Source: Clostridiales bacterium (GTDB lineage Bacteria > Bacillota > Clostridia > Peptostreptococcales > Anaerovoracaceae). Taken from it: a stretch of DNA of 33,070 bases. Shown piece after piece: positions 19,724 through 26,488 of this stretch. Position numbers and translations under genes: made by a program. The DNA is taken from contig DUTT01000087.1 in the NCBI GenBank assembly GCA_012841925.1, positions 1-33,070 on the forward strand. Reading direction: 5' to 3'. A model generated the notes under the pieces. The model was not told the DNA's origin. It did not search any database and saw nothing but the letters and a program-made list of their open reading frames with translations. Position 1 is the stretch's first letter. Every line of letters starts with the position of its first letter.

Positions 19724-20863
19724 ATGTCTACACTGGATTTAATGGCCACGGCTACGTTCGGCCTCGAGGCAGTCGTCAAAAGGGAAATCGAAGCGCTCGG
19801 ATATCCGATCGTCGACTCGCGCGACGCCAGGATTACCTATGCGGCCGATGAGCGCGGTATCGTGCGTTCCAATCTGTGGCTTCGAAGCGCCGACCGCGTA
19901 TACGTCCGGCTGGCGGAATTCGACGCCCTCTCGTTTGAGGACCTGTTTCAGAACTGCACCGCCATCCCCTGGGAAAAGTGGATCCCGCAGGACGGCCGGT
20001 TTCCAGTCGCAGGCACCTCGGTCAAATCCGGACTGCACAGCGTACCGGATTGCCAGGCCATCATCAAAAAGGCCATCGTAACGCGTCTGCAGCACACGTA
20101 CGACCGCGAGTGGTTTCCCGAAACAGGCGCTCAGTATCCCGTGCGGTTTACCATACTGAAGGATCGCGTGACGGTGATGCTCGACACGAGCGGCGAAGGC
20201 TTGCACAAGCGCGGGTATCGCGTCAGCGATGTCGAAGCGCCCATGAAGGAGACGCTGGCTGCGGCGCTGATCGGGCTGTCGTTTTACCGGGCGGACCGTC
20301 TGATGACCGATCCGATGTGCGGTTCGGGCACGCTTGCGATCGAGGCGGCCATGCTCGGCCGCAACATCGCGCCGGGTCTGTCGCGCGCGTTCGTGTCGCA
20401 GGAGTGGGCGGCGATCCCGCAGGAGCTGTGGGCGCAGGAGAAGCGCGCCGCGTACGAAGCGATCGACCACGATGCGCCGGTCCGGATCCACGCATCGGAC
20501 CGCGACCGGAAGGCGGTGGAGGCGGCGAAGGCGAATGCGGCCGAAGCCGGCGTCGAAGACTGCATCGACTTTCGGGTCGCACCGGTGAGCGACCTCGCCG
20601 AAAAAGAGCCGTACGGGATGATCATCACCAACCCGCCGTATGCCCAGCGCATCGGAACGCAGAAACACTTAAACGGGATCTACCGGGATCTGGCCGCGTT
20701 CATGGCGACCCGGCCTACGTGGTCGCTGTTTCTGCTGACGGCTGACCCGTCGTTTGAAGGCCGTTTCGGCCGGCCGGCCGACCGCAAGCGCAAGCTGTAC
20801 AACGGCCGCCTTCAGGTATGCTATTATCAATACCACGGACAGCGTCCGCCCGTCCGCGCGTAA
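19724..20863 (+). CDS. THUMP-domain class I SAM-dependent rRNA methyltransferase (RlmL/YpsC-like)
   Basis: A 379-residue RNA methyltransferase. The N-terminal ferredoxin-like and THUMP region (about 1-150) begins TLDLMATATFGLEAVVKREIEALGY, the usual opening of this family (RlmL N-half in E. coli, YpsC in Bacillus), followed by a Rossmann methyltransferase domain with SAM motif I DPMCGSGTLAIEAA and motif IV NPPYAQR, the signature of N2-guanine methylation. 23S rRNA m2G modification is the likely job. The start is ATG 19724 with GGGAG about ten bases ahead; a longer frame from 19664 lacks a site. It has its own terminator at 20899. Divergent from the ABC exporter, with no functional link evident. 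Confidence 0.9.
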   Translation: MSTLDLMATATFGLEAVVKREIEALGYPIVDSRDARITYAADERGIVRSNLWLRSADRVYVRLAEFDALSFEDLFQNCTAIPWEKWIPQDGRFPVAGTSVKSGLHSVPDCQAIIKKAIVTRLQHTYDREWFPETGAQYPVRFTILKDRVTVMLDTSGEGLHKRGYRVSDVEAPMKETLAAALIGLSFYRADRLMTDPMCGSGTLAIEAAMLGRNIAPGLSRAFVSQEWAAIPQELWAQEKRAAYEAIDHDAPVRIHASDRDRKAVEAAKANAAEAGVEDCIDFRVAPVSDLAEKEPYGMIITNPPYAQRIGTQKHLNGIYRDLAAFMATRPTWSLFLLTADPSFEGRFGRPADRKRKLYNGRLQVCYYQYHGQRPPVRA

Positions 20864-20898
20864 GCGCCTAAGCGTATAATGGCCTGAACCCATTTGAA

Positions 20899-20929
20899 AG
20901 CAGGACCTGGTCGGTCCTGCTCTTTTTAT
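20899..20929 (+). terminator. Terminator of the methyltransferase gene, possibly bidirectional
   Basis: A nine-base perfect stem (AGCAGGACC with GGTCCTGCT) around a five-base loop, followed by CTTTTTAT on the plus strand. On the minus strand the stem is followed by TTC, so it could also stop the DUF1836 gene, which ends at 20945, though less well. Confidence 0.85.
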
Positions 20930-20944
20930 GCCGCCTGGCTCAGG

Positions 20945-21562
20945 CTATTTTTTCTTCGTGTTTTTTGTGCTCTTCTTGACGCCTGCGAAATACTCGTCGA
21001 GAAGCTTTTCCGCAATGAAGCGCTCGGCATTCGACCGCATGATCAGCGTCGTAATCAGCATCATCAGCTCGGATGTGTCGTCATCGGCCGCTTCGCGCTT
21101 CGTCAGATGCCGCTTGATTTCCCGGATCTGAGCGTCCATGCGCTCCGGAAGGTCGGCTTCGGCGCGATGGATGATGTCCGTTATTTCCGCATACATGCTC
21201 GACAGGTCGATGGGCTCATCCCATTCGGACGTGTAGTTGTCGAGCACAGGCTTCATCAGCCGCTGGATCTCCTCCATGCTGAAACACCCTTTGAGGTAAA
21301 ACACGATGGTCATCAGGATGAGGTGGTTTTTTGTATAGTGCTTACCTGCAGGCCGCGGTATCATCTTGTATTTCGTATAGTTGCTGACCATGGACTTCGT
21401 AACCGGTCCGCTTTCGCCATCCCCGTACAGACGCAGTTCCTTGTTGAGGCATTTGACCATCTGATCGATGTACAGGTCGATGTCCGGATACCCGTCCACA
21501 TCGACGATGCCGCTTTCCATGTAGTCATGTGCGAGAATTTTTACATATTCTTCGTAGCGCAT
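20945..21562 (-). CDS. DUF1836 family protein, MerR-like helix-turn-helix
   Basis: A 205-residue protein. The segment at about 51-105 (GPVTKSMVSNYTKYKMIPRP, then YTKNHLILMTIVFYLKGCFSMEEIQRLM) matches the DUF1836 pattern, which resembles a MerR-type winged helix. The rest is helical, with a Lys-rich tail. DUF1836 proteins are common in Bacillota and presumed regulators, but their targets are unknown. The start is ATG 21562-21560 with GGGGAGG nine bases upstream; the TTG three codons earlier touches the ribosome site and is rejected. It has a perfect consensus promoter of its own despite following dapF closely. No membrane or ligand domain is seen. Confidence 0.82.
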   Translation of the reverse strand: MRYEEYVKILAHDYMESGIVDVDGYPDIDLYIDQMVKCLNKELRLYGDGESGPVTKSMVSNYTKYKMIPRPAGKHYTKNHLILMTIVFYLKGCFSMEEIQRLMKPVLDNYTSEWDEPIDLSSMYAEITDIIHRAEADLPERMDAQIREIKRHLTKREAADDDTSELMMLITTLIMRSNAERFIAEKLLDEYFAGVKKSTKNTKKK

Positions 21563-21602
21563 GCCCTTCAACCTCCCCTTCTCACATCGTGCCGTACCAT
21601 TG

Positions 21603-21631
21603 ATTATAGGATAATGTTTACCTCATGTCAA
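21603..21631 (-). promoter_or_regulatory. Perfect consensus sigma-A promoter of the DUF1836 gene
   Basis: Read on the minus strand: TTGACA (21626-21631), exactly 17 bases, TATAAT (21603-21608). A short dyad with arms ATTAT and ATAAT around CCT overlaps the -10 box and could be an operator. The leader is about 35 bases. Confidence 0.88.
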
Positions 21632-21681
21632 CGACAAAGCTTATGTGCGGCAGGTTTCCCGAACCGACTGTCCGAAGCTCG

Positions 21682-22533
21682 TTACAGAGCGAGAAGATCG
21701 GCTTCGTATTCCGGCGAAAAGGTCGTTACGCCGACGCGATGAACGCGCCCCGTCATGTAGACCGACTCGCCCGGAAGAATCTCGATTTCGATCGTACCGC
21801 CCGGCATGTGCACCGTCACGCGATCGTCGACAAGACCGAGTCTGTGTGCCGCCCCGGCCGTCGCACAGCTGCTCGTGCCGGAGGCCAGCGTGTAGCCGGC
21901 GCCTCGCTCGTAGATTTCGATCTGGATGTTTTGGCGGTCCAGCACTTTGAGGAGCTGCATGTTGATGCGGTTGGGAAAGTGTTCGGAATTCTCCACCAGC
22001 GGCCCCAGTTCGCAGGCGTGTTGCTTATCGATCTCGTCCATGGGAATGACGCAGTGCGGGTTACCGATGGAAACGCAGGTGGCCCGATAGATGTTCCCGC
22101 CGAACTCCATCGGCTCGTCGACGACGATACGGTCTGCTCCGGCTACCGGAATTTTTGAACTTTGAAATGTCAGCGTTCCCATGAACACCTTCATCACGTC
22201 GCCCGACTCGTTTAAAAATTCCACATCCACATCGCCGCCGATCGTCGACAGTGTAAACTGCCGGTCGAAAACATAGCCTGCATCTTTTAAATATTTCGAA
22301 AAGATGCGCACGCCGCTTCCGCTTTTTTCCGCCTCGCTGCCGTCGGGATTGTAGATGCGCACCGAAGGCGTTCCGTCCCGAAAGACCGGACCGCACAAAA
22401 TACCGTCGGACCCGACGCCGAAGTGTCGGTCGCAGATAAGGCGGATGCGTTCTTCGTTCAACTCCATGGCGTTTGTCTTCGGATCGTACACGAGGTAATC
22501 GTTTCCAAGCGCATGATACTTATGAACTTCCAT
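21682..22533 (-). CDS. DapF-like protein with both catalytic cysteines replaced by serine
   Basis: A 283-residue two-domain protein of the diaminopimelate epimerase family, recognisable by HALGNDYLV at 7-15, DGILCGP, NPDGSEAE at 62-69, IGNPHCV and ERGAGYT at 209-215. Active DapF uses a cysteine pair in CGNG and CGTG/CGSG contexts. Here the matching positions read SGSG (Ser71) and SGTS (Ser218), and the Glu of GAGET is Tyr214. The fold and substrate arginine/glutamate (Glu209, Arg210) are kept, so it may be a divergent epimerase, a different racemase/dehydratase, or a binding protein. The ATG has AGGAG six bases ahead and overlaps the upstream GGDEF gene by 14 bases. Whether a canonical dapF exists elsewhere cannot be seen. 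Confidence 0.85.
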   Translation of the reverse strand: MEVHKYHALGNDYLVYDPKTNAMELNEERIRLICDRHFGVGSDGILCGPVFRDGTPSVRIYNPDGSEAEKSGSGVRIFSKYLKDAGYVFDRQFTLSTIGGDVDVEFLNESGDVMKVFMGTLTFQSSKIPVAGADRIVVDEPMEFGGNIYRATCVSIGNPHCVIPMDEIDKQHACELGPLVENSEHFPNRINMQLLKVLDRQNIQIEIYERGAGYTLASGTSSCATAGAAHRLGLVDDRVTVHMPGGTIEIEILPGESVYMTGRVHRVGVTTFSPEYEADLLAL

Positions 22534-23947
22534 TTCCTTCTCCTTCCGGTCCGTTGACCGTTCGTTCTCTAGCTTCGTCCTCTATGACGGATATAAACAC
22601 ATCGAGCAGGTTGGGGTCGAACTGACCGCCCCGGCTTTTCTCGAGTTCGCGTATCGCCGATTCGCTGTCCAGCGCACTGCGGTACGGCCGGTCCGTCGTC
22701 ATGACGTCGTAGGCGTTGGCGATGGTGAGCATTCTGGAGGGCAGCGGAATCGCTTCGCCCTGCAGGCCGTGAGGATAGCCGTTTCCGTTCCACCATTCGT
22801 TCTGGTGCAGGATATGTTCGGCGATGCTGTACAGAATCTGCGATGAGATCGCAATGCGAAAGCCCATTTCCGGATACGAGCGGATCTGCAGGCTTTCGTC
22901 TTCGGCCGAATGCTGGCTGCGTGCCGCTGCCGCCTCACCGATGACGATTTTCCCGATGTCGTGCATGCGCGAGAGCATCCGGAGATTTTCCATTTCCGCA
23001 CCTGAGAGCCCGAGCCGATCGCCCATCGCGCTCAGATGCTTCCACAGACGCAAACCGTGCTGCTTTGCAACCGGATCTTTTTCTTCCAGATATTTTTCCA
23101 GGTTTTCGACCACTCCGTTGCTTTGGCTGATGGACGACATGAGTTTCTGTTCGTACATCATGCGCTCGGCGTCACCCAAAGCTTTTCGAATCGAATCCCG
23201 ACGCTTTTCTTTTGTGCCATACCCCAGCGACAGGTGGACCGGCAAAAGTCCGACGCAGTGCTGCTCGCAGGCGTCGAGTATGCTCCGGTGGATTCTGGCC
23301 GCCTCCTCTTTCGATGTTTTCGGCATCACGACCACGTATTCGTCACCCCCCTGGCGGGCGATGATGTCTTCCGGCCGGCAGTATTGCTGAAGGAGTCTCG
23401 CTATGCCCTGCAACAGGAGGTCTCCCGCTGCATGGCCCAGCACATCGTTGACCAGCTTCAATCCGTTTACATCGCCGAGAAGCACGGATGTGGGCACCTG
23501 ATTCTTCACCTCGATGTTCTCGATAACGCCGTCCAGATACGTGCGGTTGTACAGCCCCGTCAGCTTATCGTGATACGTCAGATACTCGATTTTTTCGTCC
23601 CGCTCTTTTATTTCTGCGATGTCTTTGCGAAGCTGGTGGTTTTTCTTCAAAAGCAATCCGATGAACACGGCAGTCGAGCCGATGCTCACAACTGCAAGCG
23701 CATAGATTTCCTTCCGGTATGCCTCAAAGATCATCGAGGCCGTCACCTGCCGATCCACGCGGGAATCCGCATTGGCGACCAGCACTTGTTTTCCTCTAAT
23801 GAGTTCAATCGTAGATGAAACAAACGGCGATTCCGAAGATGCAGCCAGAGCCGTTGCAAAACAAGTAGCGCATCCGACGGCGCACACGAGCACCGCCAGG
23901 GATGCAATCAGCCTCCGTATCCGTGCTGTTCGGGCGCGTGCTCTCAT
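22520..23947 (-). CDS. Membrane GGDEF diguanylate cyclase with degenerate HD-GYP domain
   Basis: A 475-residue signalling protein. Hydrophobic segments at about 12-35 (signal anchor) and 82-100 bracket a short extracytoplasmic stretch of about 45 residues; a coiled linker leads to a GGDEF domain (about 120-275) with the active loop GGDEY at 200-204, then an HD-GYP domain (about 285-465). The HD pair is kept (His329-Asp330) and GYP is at 390-392. However, the usual THP histidine is Tyr358 (RSYPEMG), and HHE is Gln-Asn-Glu (382-384). The cyclase may be active; the phosphodiesterase metal site is probably not. The start is ATG 23947 with AAGG six bases ahead; an upstream ATG at 24013 lies inside the tRNA terminator. 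It overlaps the dapF-like gene by 14 bases. Confidence 0.87.
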   Translation of the reverse strand: MRARARTARIRRLIASLAVLVCAVGCATCFATALAASSESPFVSSTIELIRGKQVLVANADSRVDRQVTASMIFEAYRKEIYALAVVSIGSTAVFIGLLLKKNHQLRKDIAEIKERDEKIEYLTYHDKLTGLYNRTYLDGVIENIEVKNQVPTSVLLGDVNGLKLVNDVLGHAAGDLLLQGIARLLQQYCRPEDIIARQGGDEYVVVMPKTSKEEAARIHRSILDACEQHCVGLLPVHLSLGYGTKEKRRDSIRKALGDAERMMYEQKLMSSISQSNGVVENLEKYLEEKDPVAKQHGLRLWKHLSAMGDRLGLSGAEMENLRMLSRMHDIGKIVIGEAAAARSQHSAEDESLQIRSYPEMGFRIAISSQILYSIAEHILHQNEWWNGNGYPHGLQGEAIPLPSRMLTIANAYDVMTTDRPYRSALDSESAIRELEKSRGGQFDPNLLDVFISVIEDEARERTVNGPEGEGNGSS

Positions 23948-23983
23948 CCCCATCCTTGCTGTCGTACAATCTGACGATACGGT

Positions 23984-24022
23984 AAAAAAAGGTGCAACGC
24001 GATCGTATCTCATTGCACCTTT
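23984..24022 (-). terminator. Rho-independent terminator after tRNA-Ala
   Basis: Read on the minus strand, a perfect 10-bp stem (AAAGGTGCAA with TTGCACCTTT) with a 15-base loop runs into seven Ts at 23990-23984. The 5' arm starts on the last base of the tRNA CCA. It stands only 36 bases before the GGDEF gene start. Confidence 0.88.
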
Positions 24023-24097
24023 GGTGGAGAATAGGGGGATCGAACCCCTGACCTCATGATTGCGAACCATGCGCTCTCCCAGCTGAGCTAATTCCCC
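24022..24097 (-). tRNA. tRNA-Ala, anticodon CGC
   Basis: A complete 76-base cloverleaf including an encoded CCA (24024-24022). The acceptor stem GGGGAAT/ATTCTCC contains the G3:U70 pair that defines alanine tRNAs. The D arm is GCTC/GAGC, and the anticodon stem CATGG/TCATG holds the loop TTCGCAA with anticodon CGC, reading GCG. The T arm is AGGGG TTCGATC CCCCT. It lies 25 bases after the threonine aldolase stop and is followed by a strong terminator. Confidence 0.95.
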
Positions 24098-24122
24098 ACA
24101 CCGGAGGGATTTCCGGTCCCAA

Positions 24123-25169
24123 TTACGAATGATACAACATTTTCCTGACATCTGCAAGCAGGGAATCTACATTTTCTTCCTTCGTCGCCCACGATGTGCA
24201 GAACCGTACGGCGCTGTGCGTTTCGTCGATTCGCTTCTGATATTCGTACCCGTATTTTTCGCCGATTTTAGCAAGAACCGCATCGGGCAGAATCGGGAAC
24301 TGCTGGTTCGTCGGATTTTCTGCGAGGAATCCGATATCCATAGCCTCGAATCCCTCCTTGATTTTCAGGGCCATGGCGATCGCGTGGCGCGACAGCTCCA
24401 TGTATAAATCGTCGGTAAACAGACCGATAAACTGCAGCGCGAGCAGGCGCCCTTTTGCGAGCATGCCTCCGTTTTGCTTGATGATATATCTGAAGTCTTC
24501 TTTGAGCGCTTCGTTTCGGATCACAACAGCTTCCCCAAACAGTGCCCCCTGCTTCGTACCCCCGATGTAAAACACATCGCACACTTCGGCGATGAACGGC
24601 AGATCGAGATCGTTTCCGGGCGACGCCAGGCCGTAACCGAGCCGTGCTCCGTCGAGAAACAGAAACAGACCGAACTCGTCGCAGGCGGCGCGGATCTCAG
24701 TCAGTTCGCGGCGGGTATAGATCGTCCCAAGCTCCGTCGGGTTGGACACATAGACCATTTTCGGCTGCACGATGTGCTCAAACGAACTGTCGTTTCTGTG
24801 GTCGATGCAGTATTTCCGGACCTGATCGGCCGTAATTTTACCGTCGGCGGTCGGCAGGGCCAGCACTTTGTGCCCGCCCGCCTCAATGGCGCCCGTCTCG
24901 TGGCAGTTGATGTGACCGGTCTCCGCCGAAAGCACGCCCTGATGCGTCCGGAGTGCGGCGGAGATGACCGTCATGTTCGCCTGCGTGCCGCCGACGAGGA
25001 TGTGTACATCGACATCGTTGTTATCGCATGCTTTGCGAATGAGCTGCCTCGCCTGCTCCGTGTACGCATCTTCGCTGTACCCTTCGTGCTGCTCCATATT
25101 CGTGTCGTTCATCAGCTTGATGATGGATGGATGCGCGCCTTCGTTGTAGTCGCAGTAGAACATAATCAT
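24123..25169 (-). CDS. ltaE: Low-specificity L-threonine aldolase-type PLP enzyme
   Basis: A 348-residue fold-type I PLP enzyme of the threonine aldolase/beta-eliminating lyase family, which splits threonine or allo-threonine to glycine and acetaldehyde. Seen: VGGTQANMTVISAAL at 59-73, ETGHINCHETGAIEAGGHK at 83-101, the PLP aspartate Asp173 and Arg176 in FLDGARLGYG, and Lys206 in YIGGTKQGALFGEA. This clostridial-type version differs from the E. coli enzyme around the lysine, so related activities (other beta-hydroxy amino acids) are possible. The ATG overlaps the stop of the kinase-like gene by four bases (ATGA), indicating coupled translation. A likely tRNA promoter lies in its last codons. 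Confidence 0.87.
   Translation of the reverse strand: MIMFYCDYNEGAHPSIIKLMNDTNMEQHEGYSEDAYTEQARQLIRKACDNNDVDVHILVGGTQANMTVISAALRTHQGVLSAETGHINCHETGAIEAGGHKVLALPTADGKITADQVRKYCIDHRNDSSFEHIVQPKMVYVSNPTELGTIYTRRELTEIRAACDEFGLFLFLDGARLGYGLASPGNDLDLPFIAEVCDVFYIGGTKQGALFGEAVVIRNEALKEDFRYIIKQNGGMLAKGRLLALQFIGLFTDDLYMELSRHAIAMALKIKEGFEAMDIGFLAENPTNQQFPILPDAVLAKIGEKYGYEYQKRIDETHSAVRFCTSWATKEENVDSLLADVRKMLYHS
24129..24157 (-). promoter_or_regulatory. Probable tRNA-Ala promoter inside the end of ltaE
   Basis: Read on the minus strand: TTGCAG (24152-24157), 17 bases, TATCAT (24129-24134). The transcript would start near 24122, about 25 bases before the mature tRNA. The -35 is weak, so cotranscription with ltaE remains possible; the 25-base gap holds a six-bp hairpin. 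Confidence 0.5.
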
Positions 25170-25801
25170 TTTGCGGGTTTCCTTTCTGCATGCCGACCCC
25201 AGTGAGTCAGATAGGTGAGGATGGTCTCCACAGCACCCTGGACGCCGACTTTATCCGTAAAGAGACACAGGTGATAGTTTTCTACGCGCCCCCAGTTGCG
25301 GCCCGTATAGTGTTCGTAGTACTTCCGTCGCTGCTTATCCGCTTCCCGGATGTACTTTTCGATGGCTTCGTCGCTTCCGTCCGCCCCTTCGCGGCCCATG
25401 TCGCGATGCCTGCGGATGCGGAATTCCATGCTGGCTGTCACGAAAATATCTGCGCTGTCCTGATCGCGCAGCACGTAGTCCGAACAGCGCCCGACGATGA
25501 CGCAGGGCCCTTTTTCCGCCAGCATCCGGATCACTTTGGACTGTTCGAGAAAAATCGTATCGGACAGCGTCGGCTGATAAAACGCAGACAGCGCCGCCCG
25601 GCTGAGCGAAGAGCCGAGCAAGCCCGGCGTCTTTTCTTCGTTGGCCTCCAGGAACACTTCCGCCAGTCCGCTTTCCTCAGACGCCAGCTTCAGCAGCTCT
25701 TTGTCGTAAAAGGGAATATCCAGCCGCCTGGCGAGTTCCACTCCGATTTCCCGACCGCCGCTTCCAAATTCGCGGCCGATGGTGATGACTCTTTTATTCA
25801 T
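25166..25801 (-). CDS. Cytidylate kinase-like family protein
   Basis: A 211-residue P-loop protein of the cytidylate-kinase-like family found widely in Bacillota. It opens ITIGREFGSGGREIG (residues 6-20), a variant P-loop, with later elements VIVGRCSDYVL (101-111), FVTASMEFRIRRH and DKQRRKYYEHYTGRNWG that match the lid and base-binding region of these proteins. Genuine Cmk is longer in its NMP-binding insert and has a different P-loop, so nucleotide kinase activity is unproven. The ATG has AGGAGG five bases upstream. An imperfect promoter (TATACT near 25840, weak -35) may precede it. It is followed by the threonine aldolase gene with a four-base overlap. Confidence 0.82.
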   Translation of the reverse strand: MNKRVITIGREFGSGGREIGVELARRLDIPFYDKELLKLASEESGLAEVFLEANEEKTPGLLGSSLSRAALSAFYQPTLSDTIFLEQSKVIRMLAEKGPCVIVGRCSDYVLRDQDSADIFVTASMEFRIRRHRDMGREGADGSDEAIEKYIREADKQRRKYYEHYTGRNWGRVENYHLCLFTDKVGVQGAVETILTYLTHWGRHAERKPAK

Positions 25802-25873
25802 GGATCCCTCCTGTAACTATATCGCAGAACACACCTATAGTATACTCTGTTTGACTGCAAAAAGAAACGCTGG

Positions 25874-25902
25874 TTGCCCGTCCGCAGCCGCCACGCTATA
25901 AT
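25874..25902 (+). promoter_or_regulatory. Promoter of the HAD phosphatase gene, with palindrome over the -10
   Basis: TTGCCC (25874-25879), 17 bases, TATAAT (25897-25902). The -10 box is the centre of a 15-base inverted repeat, arms ACGCTA and TAGCGT around TAA (25893-25907), a possible repressor site. Confidence 0.7.
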
Positions 25903-25936
25903 AGCGTTGCATGTGCGAAAAAAAGGAGGGCCGACC

Positions 25937-26488
25937 TTGAACGGATACGATTTCGATAAAACCATCTACGACGGCGACAGCACGGTCGACTTCTATCTCT
26001 ATTCTATCCGCCGCCACCCGGGCGTGCTGCGGGCGCTTCCCCGGACAGCCGCCGCCGGACTGGCGTACATCCTGGGCCTGCGTCGAAAAACCGCCTTTAA
26101 GCAGACATTCTACCGATTTCTCCGCTATATCCCCGACATCGATGACGCCGTCGCCGACTTCTGGGATGCGCACCGCCACAAGATCAAAGACTGCTACCTG
26201 GAGCGAAAAAGGCCGGACGATATCATCATTTCCGCATCGCCCGAATTTCTGCTCGCACCGGTGTGCAGGGATGCCGTGCTGATCGCCTCGCGCGTCCACC
26301 CCAAAACAGGCCTTTACACCGGCGAGAACTGCTTCGGGCCCGAAAAAGTCGTCCGCCTGATGGAGCAGTGCCCCGGGTGCACGTTCGAAGAGTTCTATTC
26401 GGACTCCCTGTCCGACACGCCGCTTGCGGATCTTGCCGAACGAGCCTATCTCGTAACCGGAACCGCCTGCCGCCTCTGGCCCCGTTAA
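25937..26488 (+). CDS. HAD-superfamily (subclass IB) phosphatase with TTG start
   Basis: A 183-residue phosphatase. HAD motif I is DFDKT (nucleophile Asp5, acid Asp7), motif II is Ser99 in IISASPEF, a lysine follows in FGPEKVVR, and motif IV is SDSLSDTPL (Asp156, Asp160). A helical cap lies at about 25-90. The plan resembles phosphoserine phosphatase-like IB enzymes; the substrate is unknown. No ATG sits at a sensible place: the start is TTG at 25937, preceded by AAGGAGG at seven bases and giving the MNGYDFDKT opening usual in this family. The predicted promoter is about 35 bases before it. The stop TAA overlaps the stop of the convergent lipoprotein gene. Confidence 0.85.
   Translation: MNGYDFDKTIYDGDSTVDFYLYSIRRHPGVLRALPRTAAAGLAYILGLRRKTAFKQTFYRFLRYIPDIDDAVADFWDAHRHKIKDCYLERKRPDDIIISASPEFLLAPVCRDAVLIASRVHPKTGLYTGENCFGPEKVVRLMEQCPGCTFEEFYSDSLSDTPLADLAERAYLVTGTACRLWPR

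Noticed and set aside
20875-20880. TATAAT just before the methyltransferase terminator
   Set aside because: No -35 box at 16-18 bases, and no gene starts downstream before the terminator.
23948-24157. N-terminal extension of the GGDEF protein to 24157
   Set aside because: The extra codons translate the tRNA-Ala gene and its terminator, a common false extension.
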